From assembly GCA_963847675.1 (NCBI GenBank), contig CAWKAP010000006.1, positions 248,001-312,000 of the forward strand: DNA of 64,000 bases. The letters run 5' to 3'. The notes under the pieces were generated by a model, which was given only the letters and a program-made list of their open reading frames with translations, did not search any database and was not told where the DNA came from. Positions 53,944 to 62,681 of the stretch are shown piece by piece (within the stretch, counting starts at the first letter, position 1; each line of letters begins with the position of its first letter). The DNA is from JADJWR01 sp963847675 (GTDB lineage: Bacteria; Pseudomonadota; Gammaproteobacteria; Burkholderiales; Burkholderiaceae_F). Position numbers and translations under genes: made by a program.

Positions 53944-54822
53944 TCAGCTGACGACGGCCGTCGCCTGCATCGCCACGGCGCCCACGTTGTTGGTCGACCA
54001 CAGGGCAACGGTGCCGTCGGCCGCGGGCGCGCCGGCGTGCAGCGCGAACGGCGAGATGTCGAATGTCGGCCGCAGCGCGCGGAACTCGAAGCGCTCGACG
54101 CTGCGCCCCGGTGCGACCTGCGCCTGCAGGAACTCGAGCAGCATCGTCGCGATCAACGGACCGTGCACGACCAGGCCGGGATAACCCTCGATGTCGCGCG
54201 CGTAGTCGCGGTCGTAGTGGATGCGGTGGCCGTTGAAAGTCACCGCGGAGTAGCGAAACATCTGCACCGGCCCGACGCTGACCTTGTGCACGATCTCGCC
54301 CTGGCACTCGAACGGCGCCTCGCCGCGCCTCGCCTGCACGGCCAATTCGGCCAACGCGCGGCGTTCCTCTTCGCTGGCTTCGTCCCGATAGACGATGTCG
54401 TGCTCGTCGTCGAGCAGCAGCGCATCGCGCCCGCGATACCGGTGGCCGACCGTGACCAGCACCATCTCGCCGGTCCTGCCGCGCTTGGCCTCGCACCTGA
54501 GGATCGTCGACACCCGTTCGAGCGTGTCGCCGACGCGCAGTTCACCGTGCCAATGCAGCCGGCTGCCGGCCCACATGCGACGCGGCTGCGCGGTGACCGG
54601 CAAAAAGCCGCCCTTCTTCGGGTGACCATCGCGGCCGAGCGCACTCATCGGTTCGATCGCGTTGAAGAACGCCCAGTGCCATGCCGGCGGCAGCGGCGCG
54701 CCGTCGCGCACATCGAGCAGATCGGTGCGGTCGAGCGCGGCCGCCAGCCAGCGGACGAGCCGCGCGTCGACGGTTTCGGTCGACCGCTGCGTGCGGCCGA
54801 CCCAACTCGACAGTTCGCTCAT
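53944..54822 (-). CDS. Double-hotdog MaoC-like hydratase (mesaconyl-C4/itaconyl-CoA hydratase type)
   Basis: This 292-residue protein consists of an N-terminal FAS1-like dehydratase hotdog domain (AFFNAIEPMSALGRDGHPKK, then GGFLPVTAQPRRMWAGSRLH) and a C-terminal MaoC-type domain. The hydratase signature is in YSAVTFNGHRIHYDRDYARD with the Asp/His pair, followed by YPGLVVHGPLIATMLLEFLQ. This layout matches mesaconyl-C4-CoA, itaconyl-CoA or citramalyl-CoA-linked hydratases. It lies 20 bp after fba and 55 bp before the phosphoglucomutase gene, so it is in the operon but its metabolic link is unclear. Confidence 0.82.
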   Translation of the reverse strand: MSELSSWVGRTQRSTETVDARLVRWLAAALDRTDLLDVRDGAPLPPAWHWAFFNAIEPMSALGRDGHPKKGGFLPVTAQPRRMWAGSRLHWHGELRVGDTLERVSTILRCEAKRGRTGEMVLVTVGHRYRGRDALLLDDEHDIVYRDEASEEERRALAELAVQARRGEAPFECQGEIVHKVSVGPVQMFRYSAVTFNGHRIHYDRDYARDIEGYPGLVVHGPLIATMLLEFLQAQVAPGRSVERFEFRALRPTFDISPFALHAGAPAADGTVALWSTNNVGAVAMQATAVVS

Positions 54823-54842
54823 TGCAGACCCGGCCCGCCGGC

Positions 54843-55907
54843 TCAGTGCACGTGCTGGCTCAGTTCGCCGGTCGTGTACCTGTGCGCGACCTTTTCCAGC
54901 GCCAACGGCTCGATCTTGCCGCCCTGGCCTTCGCAGCCGAACTGCTGGTAGCGCTCCTTGCAGATCTTCCTGGCCGCCGCGCGCGCCGGCTTGAGGAAGT
55001 CGCGCGGGTCGAAGTGACTCGGGTTCTCGAACAGGAACTTGCGCGTGGCGGCCGTCATCGCGAGCCGGATGTCGGTGTCGATGTTGACCTTGCGCACGCC
55101 GTGCTTGATCGCCTCCTGGATTTCCTCGACCGGCACGCCGTAGGTCTCCTTCATCTGCCCGCCGTACTTGCGGATCTCCTCGAGCAGGTCCTGCGGCACG
55201 CTGGAGGAGCCGTGCATCACCAGGTGCGTGTTCGGGATGCGCCGGTGGATCTGCTTGATGCGTTCGATGGCCAGGATGTCGCCGGTCGGCTTGCGGGTGA
55301 ACTTGTAGGCGCCGTGCGAAGTGCCGATGGCGATCGCCAGCGCGTCGAGCTGCGTCCTCTTGACGAAGTCGGCCGCCTGATCGGGATCGGTGAGCAGCAT
55401 CTCCTTGGTCATCGTGATCTCCGCGCCGTGGCCGTCTTCCTTGTCGCCGCGCATCGTCTCGAGCGACCCGAGGCAGCCGAGCTCGCCCTCGACGCTGACG
55501 CCGAGCCGGTGCGCCAGGTCGACGACCTTCTTGGTGACCTGCACGTTGTAGTCGTAGTCGGCCACCGTCTTGCCGTCCTCCTTCAGCGAGCCGTCCATCA
55601 TCACGCTGGAAAAGCCGAGCTTGATCGCGCCTTCGCACACCGCGGGCGAGGCGCCGTGGTCCTGGTGCATGGCGATCGGGATCGACGGGTAGCTTTCGAT
55701 CGCCGCCTGGATCAGGTGGGCGAGGAACTTCTCGCCGGCGTACTTCCGCGCGCCGGCCGACGCCTGCATGATCACCGGCGCGTTCACCTCGGCAGCCGCC
55801 TCCATGATCGCCTGCACCTGTTCGAGGTTGTTGACGTTGAAGGCGGGGATGCCGTAGCCGTTTTCCGCCGCGTGATCGAGAAGCTGTCGCATCGATACCA
55901 GTGCCAT
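54843..55907 (-). CDS. fba: Class II fructose-1,6-bisphosphate aldolase
   Basis: This zinc-dependent aldolase has 354 residues and serves glycolysis and the Calvin cycle. The first metal ligand is in IAMHQDHGASPAVCEGAIKL. EGELGCLG and IGTSHGAYKF give further ligands, and VMHGSSSVPQDLLEEIRKYG the substrate loop. VRKVNIDTDIRLAMTAATRK is characteristic of the group found in autotrophic proteobacteria (CbbA-like). ATG 55907 follows GGAGGACACG. It sits directly after pyruvate kinase on the same strand. Confidence 0.95.
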   Translation of the reverse strand: MALVSMRQLLDHAAENGYGIPAFNVNNLEQVQAIMEAAAEVNAPVIMQASAGARKYAGEKFLAHLIQAAIESYPSIPIAMHQDHGASPAVCEGAIKLGFSSVMMDGSLKEDGKTVADYDYNVQVTKKVVDLAHRLGVSVEGELGCLGSLETMRGDKEDGHGAEITMTKEMLLTDPDQAADFVKRTQLDALAIAIGTSHGAYKFTRKPTGDILAIERIKQIHRRIPNTHLVMHGSSSVPQDLLEEIRKYGGQMKETYGVPVEEIQEAIKHGVRKVNIDTDIRLAMTAATRKFLFENPSHFDPRDFLKPARAAARKICKERYQQFGCEGQGGKIEPLALEKVAHRYTTGELSQHVH

Positions 55908-55982
55908 CGTGTCCTCCATCAGTCAAGAAAAGTCTATCCGCTTCGCCTGCGTCGGCCGCGGCGGGTCCCGCCTCGGCCGCGA

Positions 55983-57428
55983 CTAGGCTTCCACCCCTTC
56001 GTCCGTGACCCGCACGATCTTCAGCGTATTGGTGCCGCCGGGCTGTCCCATCGGCTCGCCGCAGGTCAGCACGATGAGGTCGCCATGCCTGACACGCGAG
56101 CGGTCGAGCAGCAGACGCTCGGCGGCCGCCAGCGCCCGGTCGCGATCGTCGATGATCGAGAAATGCAGCGGCCGCACGTTCCGGTAGAGGGCCAGGCGGC
56201 GCTGCGTCGTCACGCTCGGCGTCAGCGCATAGATCGGGACGTCGATATCGTGGCGGCTCATCCACAGGGCTGTCGAGCCCGATTCGGTCAGTGCCACGAT
56301 CGCCGCGCAGCGCAGGTGGTAGGCCGTGAACAGCGCGCCGTAGGCGATCGACTGGTCGACGCGCCGAAAGGTTTCGTTGAGGAACTGCTGGTCGAGGCCG
56401 GGCGTTTCCGAGCGGTCGGCTTCCAGCACGATCGACGCCATCGTTTCGACCACTTCGACCGGGTAGCGGCCGCTGGCCGTTTCCGCCGACAGCATCACCG
56501 CGTCGGTGCCGTCGAGCACGGCGTTGGCGACGTCGCTGACCTCGGCGCGCGTCGGCGAGGCGTTGACGATCATCGACTCCATCATCTGCGTCGCGGTGAT
56601 GGCCAGCTTGTTGGACTCGCGCGCCATGCGGATCATCCGCTTCTGCAGCGCCGGCACCGCCGCGTTGCCGACCTCGACCGCCAGGTCACCGCGCGCCACC
56701 ATGATGCCGTCGGCGGCGTCGAGGATTTCCTTGAGCACGGGAATCGCCTCGGCACGCTCGATCTTGGCGATGATCAGGGGCCGGATGCCGTGCTTCTCGC
56801 CGCTGATCGTCGCCAGCCGGCGTGCCATCTCCACGTCCGTGCGGCTCTTCACGAACGACACCGCCACGTAATCGGCGCCGCAGTCCATCGCCGTTTCGAT
56901 GTCGCGCACGTCCTTGGCCGTGAGCGCCGGCGCCGAAAGACCACCGCCCTGCTTGTTGATGCCCTTGTTGTTCGACAGTTCGCCACCGATGCGCACGGTG
57001 GTGACGATCTCCGCGCCCGCGACGCGGTCGACGTCGAGGACCAGGCGTCCGTCGTTGAGCAGCAATACGTCCCCGGGACGGACGTCGCGCGGAAGATCCT
57101 TGTAGTCGAGGCCGGCGCGCTCGCTATCGCCGAGTTCGCAGTTCGCGTCGAGGACGAAGCGCTGGCCGGGATGAAGTTCGACCTTGCCGCCTTCGAACTT
57201 GCCGACGCGGATCTTCGGGCCCTGCAGGTCGGCCATGATCGCGACTTCGATGCCGGTCGCGGCAGCGACCTCGCGGACGAGTCTGGCCCGCGCGAGGTGG
57301 TCCTCCGGCTTCCCGTGCGAGAAGTTGAAGCGAACGACGTCGACGCCGGCGGCCAGCATGCGCTGCAGGATCGGCAAATCGCTGGAGGCGGGCCCGAGGG
57401 TCGCGACGATCTTCGTACTGCGCAGCAT
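55983..57428 (-). CDS. pyk: Pyruvate kinase
   Basis: This glycolytic enzyme converts PEP plus ADP to pyruvate plus ATP; 481 residues. The N-terminal barrel has TKIVATLGPASSDLPILQRM, FNFSHGKPEDH and MADLQGPKIRVGKFEGG. The active-site helix is IIAKIERAEAIPVLKEI with the catalytic lysine, followed by GIMVARGDLAVEVG and ITATQMMESMIVNASPTRAE. The C-terminal regulatory domain includes TESGSTALWMSRHDIDVPIY. The ATG at 57428 starts directly before the fold. It is 139 bp downstream of pgk. Confidence 0.96.
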   Translation of the reverse strand: MLRSTKIVATLGPASSDLPILQRMLAAGVDVVRFNFSHGKPEDHLARARLVREVAAATGIEVAIMADLQGPKIRVGKFEGGKVELHPGQRFVLDANCELGDSERAGLDYKDLPRDVRPGDVLLLNDGRLVLDVDRVAGAEIVTTVRIGGELSNNKGINKQGGGLSAPALTAKDVRDIETAMDCGADYVAVSFVKSRTDVEMARRLATISGEKHGIRPLIIAKIERAEAIPVLKEILDAADGIMVARGDLAVEVGNAAVPALQKRMIRMARESNKLAITATQMMESMIVNASPTRAEVSDVANAVLDGTDAVMLSAETASGRYPVEVVETMASIVLEADRSETPGLDQQFLNETFRRVDQSIAYGALFTAYHLRCAAIVALTESGSTALWMSRHDIDVPIYALTPSVTTQRRLALYRNVRPLHFSIIDDRDRALAAAERLLLDRSRVRHGDLIVLTCGEPMGQPGGTNTLKIVRVTDEGVEA

Positions 57429-57567
57429 CTGCCTGTCCCTGTCCGTCGTCACTGAACCGGCGTCCGTCGAGCCGGGCTTGCGGTTCGAAGAGAAAACTGC
57501 CCGCCGCGGCCCGCCGACCGCAGCCGGGTCGCCACCAGGGTGCGCCATGCGGACCTCGTCGCTAGGC

Positions 57568-58770
57568 TCAGCCGCCGGCACGCTGCTGCAGCACCTCGAT
57601 CGCCGGCAGTGTCTTGCCCTCGAGAAACTCGAGGAAGGCGCCCCCGCCGGTCGAGATGTAGCTGACCCGCTCGCCGATGCTGTACTTGGCAATGGCGGCC
57701 AGCGTGTCGCCCCCGCCGGCGATCGAGAAGGCGCCGCGCGCGGTCGCCTCGGCGATCGCCAGGGCCATCTGATGCGTGCCATTGGCGAAGGCTTCGAACT
57801 CGAATACGCCGATCGGTCCGTTCCAGATGATCGTCCCCGCAGAGTTGATCACGTGCGCCAGCGCCAGCGCGCTCTGCGGACCGACGTCGAGGATCATCTC
57901 GTCGTCGCGCACGTCGTCGGCGCGGCGAACGGTGGCCGGCGCATCGGCCTTGAACTCCTTCGCCACCACGACGTCGATCGGCAGCGGCAGCGTTCCGCCC
58001 TTGGCCGCCAGCGTCTGCAGGACCTTGCGGCATTCGGGCACGAGGTCCGGCTCAGCGAGCGATTTGCCGATCTTCATGCCCTCGGCGAGCAGGAAGGTGT
58101 TGGCGATGCCGCCGCCGACGATGAGAAGGTCGACCTTCTGCGCAAGGTTGTTCAGGATCGTGAGCTTCGTCGACACCTTGCTGCCGGCGACGATGGCCAG
58201 CAGCGGCCGCTTGGGCTCGAGCAGCGCCTTGCCGAGCGCCTCGATCTCGGCGGCCAGCAGCGGCCCGGCGCAGGCCACCGGCGCGAACCTGGCGATGCCG
58301 TGCGTGGTCGCCTCGGCGCGGTGCGCGGTGCCGAAGGCATCGTTGACATAGACGTCGCACAGCCTCGCCATCTTCTGCGCGAGTTCGTCGCTGTTCTTCT
58401 TCTCGCCCGTGTTGACGCGGCAGTTCTCGAGCAGCACGACCTGCCCGGGCGCCACATCGACGCCATCGACCCAGTCGCGCCTGAGCGGCACCTCGCGTCC
58501 GAGCAGCTCGCCGAGCCGCTTCGCCACCGGCGCCAGAGAGTCCCCGGGCTTGAACTCGCCTTCCTTGGGCCGGCCCAGGTGCGAGGTCACCATCACCGCC
58601 GCGCCGCCATCGAGCGCCATGCGAATCGCCGGCACCGATGCGCGGATGCGCGTGTCCTCGGTGATGTTGCCGGCCTCGTCCTGCGGCACGTTCAGGTCCG
58701 AACGAATGAAGACACGCTTGCCGGCAAGCGCACGCGCACCGGCCAGATCGGAGAGCAATTGGACTTTCAT
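57568..58770 (-). CDS. pgk: Phosphoglycerate kinase
   Basis: This 400-residue kinase interconverts 3-phosphoglycerate and 1,3-bisphosphoglycerate. The N-terminal domain has GKRVFIRSDLNVPQDEAGNI and VMTSHLGRPKEGEFKPGDSL. The hinge and ATP domain contain LAIVAGSKVSTKLTILNNLA, WNGPIGVFEFEAFANGTHQM and IAGGGDTLAAIAKYSIGERV. The ending STGGGAFLEFLEGKTLPAIE is standard. It precedes pyk and fba; upstream, gap is separated from it by the protease and rhombosortase genes. Confidence 0.97.
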   Translation of the reverse strand: MKVQLLSDLAGARALAGKRVFIRSDLNVPQDEAGNITEDTRIRASVPAIRMALDGGAAVMVTSHLGRPKEGEFKPGDSLAPVAKRLGELLGREVPLRRDWVDGVDVAPGQVVLLENCRVNTGEKKNSDELAQKMARLCDVYVNDAFGTAHRAEATTHGIARFAPVACAGPLLAAEIEALGKALLEPKRPLLAIVAGSKVSTKLTILNNLAQKVDLLIVGGGIANTFLLAEGMKIGKSLAEPDLVPECRKVLQTLAAKGGTLPLPIDVVVAKEFKADAPATVRRADDVRDDEMILDVGPQSALALAHVINSAGTIIWNGPIGVFEFEAFANGTHQMALAIAEATARGAFSIAGGGDTLAAIAKYSIGERVSYISTGGGAFLEFLEGKTLPAIEVLQQRAGG

Positions 58771-58942
58771 CTTCGAGTCGACCCAGGGGGATTTTGCGGG
58801 AGGCGCCGGCCGCCGTCATCCGGCAGCCGCAAGGGATACCCGTGGAGGGTACGGCAATTATACGAACGCGGTGCCTGAGGTCTCCCCGGCTGCCGCGCGA
58901 GCCTGACGCGCCGGCACAGCGATTGCCGGGCATCATTGGCGG

Positions 58943-59569
58943 ATGCGCCCGCCGCCGCTGCCTCGCCTGTCCCCTGCGCTCGTGGCGGCGCTGTCCGGCA
59001 GCGCGCTGCTGCTGCTGCTGCAGGCGATACCCTCAGCCCCGCCCGCGCTCGAGTACCGACGCGCGCTGCTGCCGGCCGAACCCTGGCGCCTGCTCACCGC
59101 GCACTTCGTTCACGTCAACTGGACGCACGCGCTGGTCAACGCCGGGGCCTGGGTGGTGCTGGCAGGCCTTTTCGCGCCGCAGCTGGGGGCGAAGCGCCAG
59201 TTGCTGAGCTTCGCGCTCGGCGCCGCCTTCGTGTCCATGGCGCTGGCCGCTTTCAATCCGGCAATCGAGTGGTACCGCGGCGCCTCGGGCGCCCTGCATG
59301 TGATCTTCTTTGCCGGCGCGACCTCGGCGTTCGCGGCCGCGCTGCGCAGCCGGTCGTGGTCGGCGTCGCTGCTGCCCCTCGCGCTGCTTGTCGCCGGCTG
59401 GGCCAAGGTCGCACTGGAAGTCCCGCGTGACCCTGCCGCGACCCCGTATGCCGAGTGGCTCGCGGCGGCGACCGTGCCGCAGGCTCACCTCTGGGGCGCG
59501 CTTATCGGTTCGGCACTGGGCCTGGTGATGGCAGGCGTTGCGCCCGGGCGCAACGCCATCAACCGCTGA
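58943..59569 (+). CDS. rrtA: Rhombosortase (rhomboid-family intramembrane protease)
   Basis: This 208-residue polytopic membrane protein is of the rhomboid fold. Rhombosortases remove the GlyGly-CTERM anchor from exported proteins. The N-terminal helix is followed by LTAHFVHVNWTHALVNAGAW, the rhomboid H/N region. The catalytic serine is in YRGASGALHVIFFAGA and the histidine in QAHLWGALIGSALGLVMAGV. The short size and GASGALH wording are typical for RrtA. Its 3' end overlaps by 11 bp that of the convergent protease gene, whose C-terminus carries exactly the target signal of this enzyme. Confidence 0.9.
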   Translation: MRPPPLPRLSPALVAALSGSALLLLLQAIPSAPPALEYRRALLPAEPWRLLTAHFVHVNWTHALVNAGAWVVLAGLFAPQLGAKRQLLSFALGAAFVSMALAAFNPAIEWYRGASGALHVIFFAGATSAFAAALRSRSWSASLLPLALLVAGWAKVALEVPRDPAATPYAEWLAAATVPQAHLWGALIGSALGLVMAGVAPGRNAINR

Positions 59570-61481
59570 CGCGTCGGCGCGACAGCGCAAGCAGGCCCGC
59601 GAGCAGCGCCACATGCAGCAGCGGCAACGCACCGCCGCCGCCGCCCGAAGCTTCGCCGACCGCGAGCGTGAAGTCGTAACTGTCCAGCGTGCCGGCGCTG
59701 TCGGTCACCGTCAGGCGCAGCGTGTACTGACCGGCATTGCCGGTGAACTGCGTAGTCGACGCCGACGAAGTGGCGAAAGCACCGCCGACCGGGCCCGAGA
59801 GGACGGTCCACTGATACGAGGTCAACTGCCTGCGCGGCGCGGGCAGGCTGCTCGAGCCGTCGAAGGTCACCGCCTGCCCCTGCGTGCCGCTGGACGGACC
59901 AAAGACGACGGCGACCGCGTTGCTCGCCGCGCGCACGGCAGCCCCGGCGTCGAGCATGCCTTCGCCGCACGAAAACGACGTGCAGTTGCACTGGCCGTCG
60001 TTCGGCAGGTCGCCGTCGACGTTGGGCACGAAGTCCGGATCCGAACAGGACAGCAGCGCCGGGTCCGCGACCGGGAAGACGCGGCTCGTCAGGCGCAGGC
60101 GCGCCGTCAGATCCTCGTTGCTCAACAAAGGATCGCGGCTGAGCATCAGGGCCGCCACGCCGGCAACCATCGGTGTCGAGAAGCTAGTGCCGAGTTTCCC
60201 CCCGTAGATCATCGCGTCCGGCCGCCTGCTGCCGGCGTTGTCGGCCGAGACGATCGGATACAGGCACGGCTGGTTGATGCCGACGTTGACGCAGTTGCCG
60301 CCGGGCGCCGCGACGGTGATCCCCGGGCCGAAGTTGGCGAACCCCACCTTGGTGCCCACATGTCGCAGCGCGGTCACCGAGACGACGCCGGGGCAATTGC
60401 CGGGCGACGCGACCTCCCTGGCGCCGTCGTTGCCGGCGGCGGCGACCACCAGGACGCCGCGCGCACGCAATTCATCAACCGCATTGACATAGGGCGCAGT
60501 GCATGCGCCCAGCGAGCCGAGGCTGAGATTCACCACCCGTGCCGGCGACGGGTTCTCCGGCGCGTCCGGCACCGGCAGCCCGGCAGCCCAGCGCATGCCG
60601 GCGATGATGTCCGAGTCGTAGCCGAAGCACTTGCCGAGGACGCGAACCGGAAGAACGGGCGTGTCCCAGCCGATTCCGGCGCCCCCCGTGCCATTGTTCG
60701 AGCGCGCCCCGATGATCCCCGCGATGTGAACACCGTGCCATGAACTGTCCGCAATCTCGCAGTCGGAAAACAGCGGGTCGGTGTGGTCGCTGGTGTCGAC
60801 CCAGTCGCCGGGGTCGCTGGGATCGGGATCGCGTGCATCGCCATCGTTGGCAACCTTGATGGCATCGACGCTGCCGCCGCCTCCGACAAAGTCGTAGCCG
60901 GGCAGGAACTTGCCGCCTTCGCCCGACCGGCCCAGATCGGGATGGTCGAACATCGCTCCGGTGTCGAGCACGGCAACGACGATCTTCGCATCCCCGGTGG
61001 TCAGGTCCCAGGCACGCGGGCCGTCGATGGCCGAGACGAACGTGCTGTTCGGCGCGGTCAGCCACCACTGGCCGGTCTCCGGTGTCTGGTTGAACAGCGG
61101 GTCGCTCGGAATCGCTGCGCGGTACTTGCGACCGTCGGCCACCGCGTACTCGACCGAAGGATCGGCCGCCAGCCGCTTCAGCACGCGGTCGAGCTCGCGC
61201 CCGCGCAACGGACGCTCGAGCCAAAGTGCATGCATCCTGTCGGAAACGCTGCGCGCGAGGGTCAGGGCCACGGCCTGTCGTGCCGACAGTTCGCCGACGC
61301 GCGACCGCACTGCCGTCGCCTGGGCCCGCCCGGAAATGACGACGCCCTCTTGCCGGAACTTCACGATCACGCGCCGCGTCTCCTCGCCGGCACTCGTCTT
61401 CAGCCGAGGCCGGTCGGCCAGGGCCGACCCGCTGACCATGGCAAGGCCGAGCACCGCGATCCAACCACGCACTGACTTCAT
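59559..61481 (-). CDS. Exported subtilase (S8) with PKD domain and GlyGly-CTERM
   Basis: This secreted serine protease has 640 residues. A signal peptide (WIAVLGLAMVSGSALA) and an inhibitor-like propeptide precede the S8 domain. The triad is Asp in VVAVLDTGAMFDHPDL, His in SSWHGVHIAGIIGA and Ser in GKLGTSFSTPMVAGVAALML. The oxyanion region fits VVVAAAGNDGAR. A PKD-like beta domain follows (AVTFDGSSSLPAPRRQLTSY ... YTLRLTVTDSAGTLDSYDFT). The C-terminus is SGGGGGALPLLHVALLAGLL then ALSRRR: a glycine run, hydrophobic helix and basic end. That is the GlyGly-CTERM signal. ATG 61481 with GGAGAG upstream is chosen. The adjacent rhombosortase should process it. Confidence 0.93.
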   Translation of the reverse strand: MKSVRGWIAVLGLAMVSGSALADRPRLKTSAGEETRRVIVKFRQEGVVISGRAQATAVRSRVGELSARQAVALTLARSVSDRMHALWLERPLRGRELDRVLKRLAADPSVEYAVADGRKYRAAIPSDPLFNQTPETGQWWLTAPNSTFVSAIDGPRAWDLTTGDAKIVVAVLDTGAMFDHPDLGRSGEGGKFLPGYDFVGGGGSVDAIKVANDGDARDPDPSDPGDWVDTSDHTDPLFSDCEIADSSWHGVHIAGIIGARSNNGTGGAGIGWDTPVLPVRVLGKCFGYDSDIIAGMRWAAGLPVPDAPENPSPARVVNLSLGSLGACTAPYVNAVDELRARGVLVVAAAGNDGAREVASPGNCPGVVSVTALRHVGTKVGFANFGPGITVAAPGGNCVNVGINQPCLYPIVSADNAGSRRPDAMIYGGKLGTSFSTPMVAGVAALMLSRDPLLSNEDLTARLRLTSRVFPVADPALLSCSDPDFVPNVDGDLPNDGQCNCTSFSCGEGMLDAGAAVRAASNAVAVVFGPSSGTQGQAVTFDGSSSLPAPRRQLTSYQWTVLSGPVGGAFATSSASTTQFTGNAGQYTLRLTVTDSAGTLDSYDFTLAVGEASGGGGGALPLLHVALLAGLLALSRRRVSG

Positions 61482-61670
61482 TGAACTCTCCGACCGACGT
61501 TCGATGCGCAACGCCCGGCTGCCTGCCCGCGATGACAGCGGGCCCTGCCGTTGAAGATGTCTGGCCCGGCGCAGCGGCAAGCTGACGTGCCGGGGACAGA
61601 GCCTACCGGAGTCGGCGGGACGGGGCCTCTTGGCTCGTGGCGGCCACGGGTGGGAGTTCGGCCAGGTCGG

Positions 61671-62681
61671 TCACTTCGCCGCCATCAACGCAACCGTCGT
61701 ATCGAGCATGCGGTTGCTGAAGCCCCACTCGTTGTCATACCAGCTGCTGACCTTCACCAGACGGCCCGAGACCTTGGTCAGCGTGGCCTCGAAGATGCTG
61801 GAGCGCGGGTCGTGGTTGAAGTCGCTCGACACCAGCGGGTCGGCGTTGTAGCCGAGGATGCCCTTCAGTTCGCCGTCGGCGGCGGCCTTCATGATCGCGT
61901 TCACCTCGTCGACCGTCGTGTCGCGCGCGGCGATGAACGACAGGTCGACGATCGATACGTTGATGGTCGGCACACGGATCGCGTAGCCGTCGAGCTTGCC
62001 GTTCAGTTGCGGCAGCACGAGGCCCACGGCGGCAGCGGCGCCGGTCTTGGTCGGGATCATGTTGTGCGCGGCGGCACGGGCGCGGCGCAGATCCTCGTGA
62101 TAGACGTCGGTCAGCACCTGGTCGTTGGTATACGCATGGATCGTCGTCATCAGCCCGTTGACCAGGCCGATCTTCTCGTGCAGCGGCTTGACCAGCGGCG
62201 CCAGGCAATTGGTCGTGCACGACGCGTTCGAGATCACGGTGTCCGAGGCCTTCAGCACGCCGTGGTTGACGCCGTAGACGATCGTTCCGTCGACATCCTT
62301 GCCGCCGGGCGCCGAAATGATCACTTTCTTCGCGCCGGCCTTCAGGTGCGCCGAGGCCTTTTCCTTGCTGGTGAAGAAGCCGGTGCACTCGTGCACGACG
62401 TCGACGCCGAGATCCTTCCACGGCAGCTGCGCGGGATCGCGGTTCGACAGCACGCGGATCCGGTCGCCGTTGACGACCAGCGAATCGCCGTCGATGGCCA
62501 CCGTGCCGGGAAACGGGCCGTGCGCCGTGTCGTACTTGGTCAGATGCGCATTGATCTTGGTGTCGCCGAGATCGTTGATCGCGACGATCTGGATGTCGTG
62601 CTTCTTGCCGCCTTCATAGTGCGCGCGCAGGATGTTGCGGCCGATGCGGCCATAGCCGTTGATGGCAACCTTGATCGTCAT
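61671..62681 (-). CDS. gap: Glyceraldehyde-3-phosphate dehydrogenase (type I)
   Basis: This 336-residue enzyme has the Rossmann start TIKVAINGYGRIGRNILRAH and the catalytic cysteine in ISNASCTTNCLAPLVKPLHE near residue 155. The phosphate-binding loop is in MIPTKTGAAAAVGLVLPQLN and the NAD-site tail in SWYDNEWGFSNRMLDTTVAL. Acting after PGK, it serves the Calvin cycle and glycolysis. Its ATG overlaps the stop of the upstream transketolase (ATGA), so the two are co-translated. Confidence 0.96.
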   Translation of the reverse strand: MTIKVAINGYGRIGRNILRAHYEGGKKHDIQIVAINDLGDTKINAHLTKYDTAHGPFPGTVAIDGDSLVVNGDRIRVLSNRDPAQLPWKDLGVDVVHECTGFFTSKEKASAHLKAGAKKVIISAPGGKDVDGTIVYGVNHGVLKASDTVISNASCTTNCLAPLVKPLHEKIGLVNGLMTTIHAYTNDQVLTDVYHEDLRRARAAAHNMIPTKTGAAAAVGLVLPQLNGKLDGYAIRVPTINVSIVDLSFIAARDTTVDEVNAIMKAAADGELKGILGYNADPLVSSDFNHDPRSSIFEATLTKVSGRLVKVSSWYDNEWGFSNRMLDTTVALMAAK

